Origin: a virus
Virus record (IMG/VR): IMGVR_UViG_3300024262_006261
Coordinates: 1-55,999 of that record
Strand: one strand, 5' to 3'
Length of the DNA stretch: 55,999 nt
A program made the position numbers and the translations under genes. The notes below the pieces were generated by a model, which saw only the letters and a program-made list of their open reading frames with translations, did no database searches and was not told the DNA's origin. Below, piece after piece: positions 6,789 through 15,622 of the stretch (positions within the stretch are counted from its first letter, which is position 1; each line of letters begins with the position of its first letter).

Positions 6789-7354
6789 ATATTTTGGAAG
6801 TACGAAAAAGGGTCAATGTTCTCCTTGGCGAATTAAATTCCACTAGCAGACAGCACAAAGAAGAAGAAAAGAGCCTCGAACAAGCAAAAAAAGAATTAGA
6901 GGACATCAAAGAAGCACAAGATATTGCCCAACAGGTATCTCAAATGATACAGCAACAGGCCCATCAAAAGATAGAAGGTGTGGTTAACGAATGCTTAAAA
7001 GTGGTATTTGGAGACACATATAAATTCAAGATAGACTTTCAAAGGAAAAGAGGAAAAACAGAAGCAGATTTACTACTATTAAAAGATGGGTACGAAATAG
7101 GAAATGCAATGGATGCCGACTCCGGTGGGGTAGTAGATTTGTGTAGTTTTGCCTTGAGGTTATCCTGTATTGCTCTATCCAAACCTCATCTAAGAAGAAT
7201 AATTTTATTAGACGAACCCTTCCGAAATTTAGATATGCAAAATCGAGCAAAGGTGGGAATGCTACTAGAACAACTATCCAAAGACTTCAAAATGCAATTC
7301 ATCGTGGTGACTCACGAGTCTGCGTTCAAAATGGGAAAGGTGATTGAAATATAA
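6785..7354 (+). CDS. Rad50/SbcC-like ATPase, C-terminal half
   Basis: This 189-residue protein starts with a coiled coil (about 10-65) and continues into the C-terminal ATPase lobe: the signature region DSGGVVDLCSFALRLS at 112-127, Walker B and D-loop RIILLDEPFRNLD at 138-150, and H-loop VVTHES around His177. It has no Walker A. It complements the 4374 gene exactly, giving the second half of a gp46-type ATPase whose head must form by association of two polypeptides. It overlaps csrA by four bases (ATGA). Confidence 0.88.
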   Translation: MNILEVRKRVNVLLGELNSTSRQHKEEEKSLEQAKKELEDIKEAQDIAQQVSQMIQQQAHQKIEGVVNECLKVVFGDTYKFKIDFQRKRGKTEADLLLLKDGYEIGNAMDADSGGVVDLCSFALRLSCIALSKPHLRRIILLDEPFRNLDMQNRAKVGMLLEQLSKDFKMQFIVVTHESAFKMGKVIEI

Positions 7355-7379
7355 AAGAGTTTAAAGGAAAGGAATACCA

Positions 7380-7682
7380 ATGGAAGAAAAGAGATGGGCA
7401 TCAAGAAACAAAGACGGGTCTTACAATCTTCACATGATGTCTGAAACAAAGCCTAAAATAGATACATGCGGCAAATTTACTAAAGGAGTTCTGGTAGCAC
7501 TTGACGAAGAGCTATTTCACGAACTTGTAGAAAGTAGAATCAAAAAAGGAGATTGCAAAGAGATAGAAACGATTAATTTTAATTTAGAGCTTCGATTGAA
7601 AGGAGAAGCAAAGAAGAAGCCCAATCCCCAAGCTCCCATTGTAGCAGATATATTAGCAAACGCAGAGCCTCCAATACGGTAA
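7380..7682 (+). CDS. hypothetical protein (100 aa)
   Basis: This is a hydrophilic 100-residue protein (MEEKRWASRNKDGSYNLH ... NPQAPIVADILANAEPPIR) behind a strong AAAGGAAAGGAA ribosome-binding site, the last gene of the + strand block. It has no recognisable domain. Its place after the Rad50 C-half suggests it belongs to the same transcript. Confidence 0.6.
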   Translation: MEEKRWASRNKDGSYNLHMMSETKPKIDTCGKFTKGVLVALDEELFHELVESRIKKGDCKEIETINFNLELRLKGEAKKKPNPQAPIVADILANAEPPIR

Positions 7683-7694
7683 AAAGTGGAATCA

Positions 7695-7748
7695 AAGAAA
7701 TAAACCCTCCCCAGCAGAAGTAGCGTACACTACCTCCACCAGGGAAGG
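7695..7748 (-). terminator. probable terminator of the minus-strand late transcript
   Basis: Read on the minus strand, CTTCCC pairs with GGGAGG (one G-U) around an inner stem of AGGTAGT with GCTACTT across GTAC, and the outer stem is followed by TTTATTTCTTT. It lies just past the last minus-strand gene, where the two gene blocks converge. No T-tract is seen for the + strand. Confidence 0.5.
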
Positions 7749-7775
7749 TCAAAGGAGAGAGTAGTACATATCTTA

Positions 7776-9227
7776 CTAGGCCCTAGACTTTCTCCTGATA
7801 CTTGCAAGTTTTATACCCCTACGCACACTCCTTTTTAACTTTCTACTAGCTTGATATTGTTTAATAACTGGATTTTCAACACTCTTCATTACATCAAATA
7901 TGGTACAATATTCAGGAGGTAAATTATAAAAACCATCTCCAATTATACCATACAAAATCTTTTGATCCCAAACAGATAAAGGTTGAACATCACATTCTCT
8001 TATCCAAAGGTCTAATATCTTGAAAACCCGCTCATTATTCGCTGCATACACAGTGCCTCCAAGTAATTCATCATCTCTATGAGGCCTACCAAAATCAGCC
8101 CAATGCAATTTATACAAAGCAAAATCAGAGTCAAAGTCATCAAACAAGATAGGAGGAGACATAAATACAGCATCACAATCTACATACAAAACTGGTCTAG
8201 GTGCATACTTTTGCAACATATTCTTTATAAGGCTAGGTTTGTATCTAACATTCTTTTGCCAATTACCTGTATTGTTAATAGGAACAATATCATAATCTAG
8301 ATGCAGTTTATCTAACGATTCTATTAGATTCCTAGCTTCCTTTTCATACTCAGTATCCTTTGTGTAGAAAGAAACAATGACAGGTTTTAATTTCTTATCA
8401 ACACCATTTGAAGGGGTAGGCATAGATATATTCCTTCTCTTTTGCAAGACTTCAGATAATGTGCTATTCTTAAAGCAAGTCAAGGCACTATCAGGAGTAA
8501 GATTAACAACATTTATATTAGCAGCCTCATAACTATCAGCAAATTCCGATATTGTTTTGACATACTTTTTTAATCTAGTAGAAAGAAATTTAGGTGTTAT
8601 ATCAGGATAGCCATTGTGCCAATGCGTTTGTTGACCAGACACCTTCATATCATAACCCAATAGATATATAGGATTTGCTCCCAATGCTGCTGCCAACATT
8701 ATAGCACCAAAACCTGCGTTATTCCCCGCATAAATACCTTTGGATAGATTAAGACAAATTATCCGTTCGCTCAATCTGTTTATAATATGCACATCACTTT
8801 CAAATTGAAATTTATCTGACCCTTCCAAAAAAACCTTTATGCCTCGATAAGCCTTCCACTGCTCGTATAGAAGAGCATCTTCTCCTTGTCTCTTATCATA
8901 TCGAACCAAATAATCATAAAATCGTTGGTCCATAGAATAGTTAATGGTTGTATTAAATTTGGTAAACGATTTATTTATTCCTATAGTAAGCTCGTTTTCT
9001 ATGTCTTGAAAATTAAGATTTGCTAGACTAGGTCCGCCTCCCAAAATGAAACATCTGTGCCCTTTCCATATACCAGATTGCAATACTTCTACTATAGGTT
9101 TAGCCTTCGTTGAGATAGCACTAATATGAGACTTGTACTCCTTGAAATTATCCTTCTTTATGTGAATTGCTCGATTAGGATTATCTATCAACTGAGATAT
9201 TCTACTATGCTTTATTGTATAACCCAT
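7776..9227 (-). CDS. MptE-like (DUF115-type) domain fused to GT-A glycosyltransferase
   Basis: This is a 483-residue two-domain protein. The N-terminal part (about 55-270) has CFILGGGPSLANL, GINKSFT, YSMDQRFYDYL, AGNNAGFGAIMLAAALGANPIYLLGYDM and THWHNGY, matching the MptE-like/DUF115 Rossmann-type family found in bacterial glycan loci. The C-terminal part (about 277-450) has VIVSFYTKD and RPVLYVDCDAVF, where D-x-D should bind a nucleotide-sugar with metal, so it is probably a glycosyltransferase. It ends in a very basic tail. It is the last gene of the minus-strand block. The N-domain has a stand-alone relative at 30286. Substrates cannot be read. Confidence 0.75.
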   Translation of the reverse strand: MGYTIKHSRISQLIDNPNRAIHIKKDNFKEYKSHISAISTKAKPIVEVLQSGIWKGHRCFILGGGPSLANLNFQDIENELTIGINKSFTKFNTTINYSMDQRFYDYLVRYDKRQGEDALLYEQWKAYRGIKVFLEGSDKFQFESDVHIINRLSERIICLNLSKGIYAGNNAGFGAIMLAAALGANPIYLLGYDMKVSGQQTHWHNGYPDITPKFLSTRLKKYVKTISEFADSYEAANINVVNLTPDSALTCFKNSTLSEVLQKRRNISMPTPSNGVDKKLKPVIVSFYTKDTEYEKEARNLIESLDKLHLDYDIVPINNTGNWQKNVRYKPSLIKNMLQKYAPRPVLYVDCDAVFMSPPILFDDFDSDFALYKLHWADFGRPHRDDELLGGTVYAANNERVFKILDLWIRECDVQPLSVWDQKILYGIIGDGFYNLPPEYCTIFDVMKSVENPVIKQYQASRKLKRSVRRGIKLASIRRKSRA

Positions 9228-9926
9228 TCAATGTTCCTTTAGAATAGAAATAAAATCTCTTAATTTGTTTGCATCTTCTTCTCGCTTTGGAGCTAACTGT
9301 TTATAAAACTCCCACCTACCCTCAGGTGGAGGGTTAATCTTACTCATTTCTCTCCTCTCTATATCCGTTTTATCTCGTTGCGTACTTAATTCGTGCCTTA
9401 TATGCATTTCAGGAAGATATATGCATCGACCAATAAGACGGCTTACATCTGTCAACCACCTATCTCCATTCTCACGCACAAAATAAGGAGGTAAAACATA
9501 CCCTACAACCTCAATCCAATTTTGGTGCATAAAAGGTAAGGTAGCCTTCTTCTCGTGCTTGAACCCATCGTCGCCATATACAATTGCTATTCTATCATCT
9601 ATTTTGTTGAATTCATTTGAGACAAGTTGGTTCCAACCCACAGTCTCGAATCGAATATCATCGCAGCATACCATTATTATTTCACCAGTACAATGTTCGT
9701 ATGCTATATTATATGCCTCCGCAATTATATGAGGCCTAGGCCCTGTAATTACCTTCAGTGAAGAATTATTAAACGATTTACAACATTCTATAGTAGGTAT
9801 ATCATCATCATCTACGTAAACAACAATTTCAACGTCCGGTGTTGTTGCAGTAATAAGAATCGATTTTATAGTCGAAGATAAGGAATCAGGTCTTCCTCGT
9901 GTAGCTATTATTACAGATATTTTCAT
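9228..9926 (-). CDS. family 2-like glycosyltransferase
   Basis: This 232-residue GT-A protein opens ISVIIATRGRPDSLSSTIKSI, then EIVVYVDDDD, and has GEIIMVCCDDIRFE as the metal-binding DD motif. That order is typical of GT2 enzymes transferring a sugar from a nucleotide donor. It abuts the gene at 7776 and overlaps the gene at 9923 by four bases, so it is part of one long transcript. Acceptor and donor are unknown. Confidence 0.8.
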   Translation of the reverse strand: MKISVIIATRGRPDSLSSTIKSILITATTPDVEIVVYVDDDDIPTIECCKSFNNSSLKVITGPRPHIIAEAYNIAYEHCTGEIIMVCCDDIRFETVGWNQLVSNEFNKIDDRIAIVYGDDGFKHEKKATLPFMHQNWIEVVGYVLPPYFVRENGDRWLTDVSRLIGRCIYLPEMHIRHELSTQRDKTDIERREMSKINPPPEGRWEFYKQLAPKREEDANKLRDFISILKEH

Positions 9927-10372
9927 TTCTTTTCCTTACCATTCAATAAACTTATATGCCAATCTTTAAACTCAGAAGCAAGACAATCCGTTTTCCAATC
10001 TAAACGAGAGGCTTGTCCTACTAGAGCAAGAATAAGGTTTTGGGTACTATTTCTAATACCATTCAATCCGTGAGTTAGTCTAAGAAGACTTCCATCTTGA
10101 TCTTTGCCCTTCCGAGCATTACTCTCATTATACCATATATGAGTATTGATTTGTGCTATAATTATAACCGCACGAAGCAGCTCGCCTGTCAACTTCATAT
10201 CCTTTTCCTCAATGAGCATATCCAAATCATGTTCTATCTGTTTCATCTCAGTAGAATATTTATCTTTATGCTCAGGAATAAGAACTTCCTTCAACTGATG
10301 AATTGTCATTCTATCTATCAACTCGCCCATATGGGGTAACCATTGTCTTTCTTCTTTCTTTTTCTTAGTCAT
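9923..10372 (-). CDS. small GELIDR-motif protein of glycan clusters, function unknown
   Basis: This is a 149-residue, mainly helical protein with HMGELIDRMTIHQLK near the N-terminus and LDMLIEEKDMKL in the middle. It is a paralogue of the 148-residue protein at 19288 (PSMAELIDRTTVDTIK, LDILIEERNIKL). Both sit directly next to an NAD-dependent epimerase gene and overlap it. The GELIDR-T(I/V)-x3-K signature resembles small uncharacterised proteins in polysaccharide loci. A partner of the epimerase is possible; no catalytic residues are evident. Confidence 0.6.
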   Translation of the reverse strand: MTKKKKEERQWLPHMGELIDRMTIHQLKEVLIPEHKDKYSTEMKQIEHDLDMLIEEKDMKLTGELLRAVIIIAQINTHIWYNESNARKGKDQDGSLLRLTHGLNGIRNSTQNLILALVGQASRLDWKTDCLASEFKDWHISLLNGKEKK

Positions 10373-11345
10373 TATATTTCTCCCTATTCTGTTTGAACCA
10401 ATCTATTGTTAATCTTAACCCCTCCTCCAATTCATAAGACGAAGTAAATCCTATAATCTCCTTTGCAAGAGACACGTCCATTCTTCTAATTGGTATTGTC
10501 GAAGGTTTGGAAGGATCGTATTCTATTTTAGGGTTTGTACCTAAAATATCTATTACAATCTCTATAGCATCCTTTATAGACGTAGAAAGTCCAGAACCTA
10601 TATTTAATGCTGCTCCACAACAAAACTTCTCCATAATAAGAAGCATACCATCTACAATATCTTGAACATAAGCAAAATCACGAATAGCAGAACCATCTCC
10701 CCAAACAGATAATGGATCTTCTCCATCTACCAACCTACGTATTAGAGCAGGGAGGGCATGGGCTGTTTCGAGGTTGAAATCATCCCTAGGACCATAAAAG
10801 TTCGCTGGTCTAATTATGCATGTATTCAAATCGGTACGGTCATGATAAAATTCGCAGAGCTTTTCTACATACCGTTTCATCCAACCTACAGCTTGATAAG
10901 AAGGATGGACATCTCCTTTCCATACATCTCCCTCAGCCATAGGGTCATCCCCGTCAGGATATACCGTCGTGCTACTCATAAACAAGAATCGCTCAACCTT
11001 AGCCAAATTAGCTACCTCTAACAAACGAGAACACATAATTAAATTGGAGGTAATATGCTTGGCTGGGTTATTTACAATATCGTATGCACCCGAAGTTACT
11101 GCAGCACAATGAAAGACATATTCTTGACCCTCAAGTGCTTTCCAACAAAAATCACTATTGCACAAGTCCCCTTCTACAACATAAATATTGGAATGATCTA
11201 TCTTTTTAGAAGTCGTCAAAGTAATAGGTTTCTTATGTAGAACCGTGGTAACAATAGCTCCTTTATTTAGTAGAGCCTCTATGAGATGAGAACCGGCCAA
11301 TCCAGAACCACCCGTAACCAAAACTTTTTTGTCTTTATAAAACAT
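10365..11345 (-). CDS. NAD-dependent sugar epimerase/dehydratase family protein
   Basis: The ATG at 11345, behind AAGGAGAG, gives the family start MFYKDKKVLVTGGSGLAGSHL with the GxxGxxG NAD motif; the frame extends further upstream but without support. Later motifs are FHCAAVTSG, FLFMSSTTVY, RPANFYGPRDDF and WGDGSAIRDFAYVQDI, typical of extended SDR enzymes acting on nucleotide-sugars. The catalytic YxxxK position reads VGWMK, with Val in place of Tyr, as in two paralogues here. It overlaps the genes on both sides. Confidence 0.83.
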   Translation of the reverse strand: MFYKDKKVLVTGGSGLAGSHLIEALLNKGAIVTTVLHKKPITLTTSKKIDHSNIYVVEGDLCNSDFCWKALEGQEYVFHCAAVTSGAYDIVNNPAKHITSNLIMCSRLLEVANLAKVERFLFMSSTTVYPDGDDPMAEGDVWKGDVHPSYQAVGWMKRYVEKLCEFYHDRTDLNTCIIRPANFYGPRDDFNLETAHALPALIRRLVDGEDPLSVWGDGSAIRDFAYVQDIVDGMLLIMEKFCCGAALNIGSGLSTSIKDAIEIVIDILGTNPKIEYDPSKPSTIPIRRMDVSLAKEIIGFTSSYELEEGLRLTIDWFKQNREKYND

Positions 11346-11865
11346 CTGAATCTCTCCTTGAAAGAATAGGATTAGTTGTAGGCCACCACATCTTAAAACG
11401 CGGATCATTATACTTGATTGTAAATTGATTTTCCATACCTTTATAATTGCACGACTGCTTATAATGAAAAATAGCATCTTCACTTAATACCACATATCCA
11501 TGCCCATGATTTGGAGGAATAAGCAATTGGTTTTTATTCCACTCACTAAGGATAAAGCTCTCCCACTGTCCAAACTGTTCACTTCCCTTATCATAATTAA
11601 GAACATTTATAAAATACCTTCCTTTAAGGCATGTAACAAGTTTCCATGTTCTGTCATCCCCATGAAGCCCTCGCAAGACACCTCTTTCGGAAACAGCTAT
11701 ATCATCTTCTAAAAAGGTTATTGTTTCTCCAATAGCTTCCTGTATTGCCTCCGTATATTCCTTTCTATGGTATATCTCCTCATAAGTACCCCTATGATCC
11801 TCAAAGCATTCGTGTTGAAAAAGAAGAACATTCTTCAAACTTGTCGTCTCGATTATAGGTTTCAT
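11335..11865 (-). CDS. RmlC-like cupin, dTDP-4-keto-sugar 3,5-epimerase-like
   Basis: This 176-residue protein has the RmlC pattern: FEDHRGTYEEIY, GVLRGLHGD with the catalytic-type His, KLVTCLKGRYFINVLNYD, PPNHGHGYVVLSEDAIFHYK, and a terminal NDPRFKMWWP...PILSRRD. RmlC enzymes epimerise C3/C5 of a 4-keto-6-deoxy sugar nucleotide. It overlaps the reductase/epimerase gene at 10365 by 11 bases, so the two probably act in sequence on one sugar. Confidence 0.8.
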   Translation of the reverse strand: MKPIIETTSLKNVLLFQHECFEDHRGTYEEIYHRKEYTEAIQEAIGETITFLEDDIAVSERGVLRGLHGDDRTWKLVTCLKGRYFINVLNYDKGSEQFGQWESFILSEWNKNQLLIPPNHGHGYVVLSEDAIFHYKQSCNYKGMENQFTIKYNDPRFKMWWPTTNPILSRRDSDVL

Positions 11866-11867
11866 TA

Positions 11868-13241
11868 CTAACCCCCTAATTTGAATATTGTTTTTGTTAT
11901 ACTATATTTATAATACCTGTCGTGAATCCATTCAAATAATTTATTTGGAGGAATATGTTTGATCATCCACATGCCTAATTCATATAGAGGCCAAGGAAGT
12001 TTAGGAACAATAGACCCCAATAGATGTATATTATAGCTTATATTCTTTTCTTTCTGACTGAAACAAGACAGCTTAGATTCTTCAAACAATCCTTGCATGT
12101 CTCCAGCATATATAGCAGGATCTATATATCCTTTCTTAGCACAATACCTATATAATTCAGTACCCTTCATCGGGTCGGCAGTACCGTAGCTTGGATAGGT
12201 TACCTTCGCTTTTTTACAAACCTCGATAGCATTAAGATCGTCTTGTGTAGTAGATTCTGGAATATTAGTTATAAAATTAACCCAGGTGTGTATCCCATAA
12301 GATTTGATTCTCTTCAAAGAATCTATCACATCTACTTCTCTCATATTTCTCTTTAATATCTTTTCTCTAATATATTCAGATGTGCTATCAACTGACAAAT
12401 GAGTAGAAAAACAACCCGCTTCTTTTAGCAGCTTCAATAAATCATCGTCTGCTCTATCAAACCGTAGATAACAATTAAAAGGAACTCCTATTCGTTTCTT
12501 ATACTTATCCACAAATTCTTCCAACCAATCGTCTGCTTTCATAGCAAATAAATCGTCGCCTATCTTAACGAAATCCATACGGTATTTAGACTTAACTCTT
12601 TCCATTTCTTGAATAATTCGTTCTACAGAAAACCTTCTAACCCACGGGCCCTTTCCCTTATAGAGTTCTTGATAGAAACTATTACAGCAATATGTGCATC
12701 GAAAAGGACATCCCCGTGAAGTATAAAAGGTTTTCTTAGGAACATCCTTAAGATAAGAATTGGCTATGGTCAAATCTCTATCTGCAGGAGGTAAATCATC
12801 TAGATGTCTTATTGTGGGTCTAATTGGATTTGTTTTATTCTTTGTAATCAAATTAGGAACATCATCAAAAGATTCTCCATTTTCTACACAAATCAAAAAA
12901 TCTCTAAAAGCCAAATCCCCTTCCCCTATGCAATAAGCATCCATACCCGATTCTATAAATGACTCTGGCGAAACCGTAACTTCTGGTCCTCCCATAATAG
13001 ATACAAAGTTAAGAGAAAGCTTTGCTGTTTTATGTATGTTAATAATAGGCCTAATACTCCAAATATTAGCCGAATAGGCAACAACATCTGGATGAATGTA
13101 ATGCATATCAAAAGAAAAAGAGTTATTCTTCAACACACAAAAATATGTTTTATGTCCCAATTCTTTTGCTATTGCAGATAAATATGGGATAGCTATATGA
13201 TCCGCATAATCTAATTGATGTATAACAAATAATATTTTCAT
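11868..13241 (-). CDS. B12-binding domain radical SAM protein
   Basis: This is a 457-residue enzyme. Residues 1-140 resemble a cobalamin-binding domain (MKILFVIHQLDYADH, IMGGPEVTVSPES, CIGEGDLAFRDF). Residues 175-400 are a radical SAM domain with C178-x3-C182-x2-C185 (RGCPFRCTYCC) for the 4Fe-4S cluster. Related enzymes methylate unreactive carbons or remodel small molecules and sugars. In this cluster a sugar or acceptor C-methylation is plausible. It lies two bases from its neighbours, so it belongs to the island. Such enzymes are uncommon in phages. Confidence 0.82.
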   Translation of the reverse strand: MKILFVIHQLDYADHIAIPYLSAIAKELGHKTYFCVLKNNSFSFDMHYIHPDVVAYSANIWSIRPIINIHKTAKLSLNFVSIMGGPEVTVSPESFIESGMDAYCIGEGDLAFRDFLICVENGESFDDVPNLITKNKTNPIRPTIRHLDDLPPADRDLTIANSYLKDVPKKTFYTSRGCPFRCTYCCNSFYQELYKGKGPWVRRFSVERIIQEMERVKSKYRMDFVKIGDDLFAMKADDWLEEFVDKYKKRIGVPFNCYLRFDRADDDLLKLLKEAGCFSTHLSVDSTSEYIREKILKRNMREVDVIDSLKRIKSYGIHTWVNFITNIPESTTQDDLNAIEVCKKAKVTYPSYGTADPMKGTELYRYCAKKGYIDPAIYAGDMQGLFEESKLSCFSQKEKNISYNIHLLGSIVPKLPWPLYELGMWMIKHIPPNKLFEWIHDRYYKYSITKTIFKLGG

Positions 13242-13242
13242 A

Positions 13243-14067
13243 TCACGGCCACCTCTCTTTTGGCCCTTGAGACAAAGTAAGAAGATTTTCTTCTACAAAA
13301 CAATCCACTGGTTTTAGTCTATGTTGCAAAAGTGCTCCAGTAGGATGATTTCCATCCACATACATTACATCATAAGCAGATGGGTTTGCCAAATATGTAC
13401 CTATAGGCATAGTCCACATACTATCTAAATAATGTCGATCATGTTGAGCCCCTGCACACAACCTTGGAGAATTGTCTAATATCTCCTCTGCAATTGCTTC
13501 CTTGCAAAAAAAACATATTCCTCCTATAGAATATAATCGCATAGATAAATCTATATCCCAGTGCGAACGAATAAAATTTTTATCTACACCGCCTAACTTT
13601 CTAACAACACTGGTTTTATATAAACCTCCGATGGGTGTTATAGGACTAGTCCTTTTATGCCCATGAACGTTCGATTCTCCTACAGGAAAAAATCTATAAT
13701 AAGAATCTAAAAGTTCTTTTCCATGCAGATAAGGAGTACAGGAAACAACAAGATCTTCCCTTCCTGTATCCTCAAAAGCCTTCACCAAATTATCTAAGGC
13801 ATGTTCATTAAATACCATATCATCCTGTGCAAAAATACAATACGCCCCTCGACAATGGCGGATTCCTATCTCAGCACATTGTGTAGGCTTAACTGGACTA
13901 TTGATAAATACGATATTATTTGGAAGTTCAAATGTAGGAGGAATATGCCCCACAAAAATAATTTCAAAAGAAGCATCGTTTTTGGACAAAAAATCATACA
14001 TTCTCACCCAATTCTGTGGTCGAATACTAGGAACATAAATACTCACTAAAGGTATATCTATTACCAT
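13243..14067 (-). CDS. GT-A glycosyltransferase-like paralogue A1
   Basis: This 274-residue protein is the last transcribed of a tandem quartet (A1-A4). Shared features are an opening strand and RPxxW (VSIYVPSIRPQNW), PFEI/SFEI-IFVGHIPPTFELPNN, KPTQCAEIGIRHCRGAYC, then FAQDDMVF as the likely metal-binding DD, a KTSVVRKLGGVDKNFI loop, and the terminal NLLTLSQGPKERW. The layout matches a divergent GT2-like GT-A fold. The copies differ along the whole length, which suggests different donor or acceptor specificity. It overlaps A2 by seven bases. Confidence 0.72.
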   Translation of the reverse strand: MVIDIPLVSIYVPSIRPQNWVRMYDFLSKNDASFEIIFVGHIPPTFELPNNIVFINSPVKPTQCAEIGIRHCRGAYCIFAQDDMVFNEHALDNLVKAFEDTGREDLVVSCTPYLHGKELLDSYYRFFPVGESNVHGHKRTSPITPIGGLYKTSVVRKLGGVDKNFIRSHWDIDLSMRLYSIGGICFFCKEAIAEEILDNSPRLCAGAQHDRHYLDSMWTMPIGTYLANPSAYDVMYVDGNHPTGALLQHRLKPVDCFVEENLLTLSQGPKERWP

Positions 14068-14858
14068 TTTCCTTTTGGACCTTGCGATTCTATATATAAT
14101 TTTTCTATTACGAAAGGTTCGAAAGGTTGAAGTCTTTGATTACAAAGTACTCCCTTTTCTTTCTTAGGGGTAGTACAAAGTGCTTTCAATTCTTTACGTT
14201 TCTTGAACTCTTCTTTTGTAAGTGTCCAAAAATAATCTAATGTAGGCCTATCAAGTTTATATCCATAAGAGCACAACCGGTCGATATCTTTAGGAACAAT
14301 TTCATTGGCGACAGTGCCTGGACAAAATATGCCTATTCCACCAGAAACATACAATCGCATAGACAAATCTATATCCCAAAAGGTTGCAATAAAGTTTTTA
14401 TCCACACAACCTAACTTCTCAACAACAGATGTCTTATACAATCCACAGATTGGAGTAATAGGACTATTCTTATGTCTGTCCCAAAATCTGTACCTATTTG
14501 TATTCAAAGGAACATCGTTCAAGTAAGGCAAACAAGAAACAACAGCATCTTCCCTATCCAAACTCTTGAATACTTCAAGTAGAATATCTAATGTACCCGC
14601 CCCAAACATAATGTCGTCCAAGGCAAACATGCAATATTCACCTTTACATGCTCTAAATCCTATCTCAGCACATTGTGCAGGCTTGACTGCAGAGTTGATA
14701 TAATGAACATTTTCTGGCAGATCGTAGGTAGGAGGCTTAGGACCTACAAATATTACTTCAAAAGGTGTTCCGTTTGTGTTTAAAGATCCACAGAATCTTT
14801 CCCAATACCAAGGTCTATTACTTGGTACAAATATACTTATTATTGGTGTTACGTCCAT
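14061..14858 (-). CDS. GT-A glycosyltransferase-like paralogue A2
   Basis: This 265-residue member of quartet A has ISIFVPSNRPWYW, PFEVIFVGPKPPTYDLPEN, KPAQCAEIGFRACKGEYC, FALDDIMF, KTSVVEKLGCVDKNFI and the terminal YIESQGPKGKW. Between about 190 and 240 it has a Lys-rich segment the other copies lack (ALCTTPKKEKGVLC). It overlaps both neighbours by 7 to 10 bases. Confidence 0.72.
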   Translation of the reverse strand: MDVTPIISIFVPSNRPWYWERFCGSLNTNGTPFEVIFVGPKPPTYDLPENVHYINSAVKPAQCAEIGFRACKGEYCMFALDDIMFGAGTLDILLEVFKSLDREDAVVSCLPYLNDVPLNTNRYRFWDRHKNSPITPICGLYKTSVVEKLGCVDKNFIATFWDIDLSMRLYVSGGIGIFCPGTVANEIVPKDIDRLCSYGYKLDRPTLDYFWTLTKEEFKKRKELKALCTTPKKEKGVLCNQRLQPFEPFVIEKLYIESQGPKGKW

Positions 14859-15622
14859 AATTTTTTCCCTTCCACCCCTTTTGGACCTTGTGATGTGGTT
14901 AATAATCCTTCTTCCACAAAAGGTTCAACAGGGCGTTTTCTAGTAGTTAAAAATCTATTATTTTGCATCCACAAATCCATAGCCAAAGGCCAATCTACAT
15001 CTCTCCCTATCCAATTGAGTCCGGAAGTAACATCAGCAGTAGTAAATCCTGGTACAAGAATTTCTGTAAATATGCAGTTCTCAGCAAAAACAGCAATACC
15101 TCCTTTCTCATAGAAACGCATAGCCATATCGAAATCTTCGTATGTACAAACAAAATTTCTATCTCTAGGACCCAAATCTCTAAACAAATCTGTCTTAAAT
15201 AAAGAACCTATAGGATGAATCGGTGCGTCTGCCCGTCCCGGAATAAATCCACGTCGAGACAATGGAATTATTTCCCCAGTACATACACGATGCATGCAAC
15301 AAACAGTAACATCTTCTCGACCCATAGAATAATATTTTTCTAAAAGAAGGTCTAAACAACCGTCTGAAAATTCCATATCATCAGAAGCATAAAAACAAAA
15401 TTCACCTTTACACGCTCTAAATCCTATCTCAGCACATTGTACTGGTTTGGTTGGACTGTGTATATGATATACATTCTCCGGCAATTCAAAATCTGGAGGA
15501 ACATGCCCCACAAAAATAATTTCAAAAGGTGTTTTATTACTCCTAGCCAAACTATCGTATAACCCTTTCCAAAGAAAAGGTCTAATAGCTTTCATATATA
15601 TACTTACTACCGGTTCACTCAT
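14849..15622 (-). CDS. GT-A glycosyltransferase-like paralogue A3
   Basis: This 257-residue member of quartet A has VSIYMKAIRPFLW, PFEIIFVGHVPPDFELPEN, KPVQCAEIGFRACKGEFC, YASDDMEF, KTDLFRDLGPRDRNFV and the terminal LLTTSQGPKGVEG. It is closest to A4 in the KPVQCAEIGFRACKGE block, consistent with recent local duplication. Confidence 0.72.
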   Translation of the reverse strand: MSEPVVSIYMKAIRPFLWKGLYDSLARSNKTPFEIIFVGHVPPDFELPENVYHIHSPTKPVQCAEIGFRACKGEFCFYASDDMEFSDGCLDLLLEKYYSMGREDVTVCCMHRVCTGEIIPLSRRGFIPGRADAPIHPIGSLFKTDLFRDLGPRDRNFVCTYEDFDMAMRFYEKGGIAVFAENCIFTEILVPGFTTADVTSGLNWIGRDVDWPLAMDLWMQNNRFLTTRKRPVEPFVEEGLLTTSQGPKGVEGKKLWT

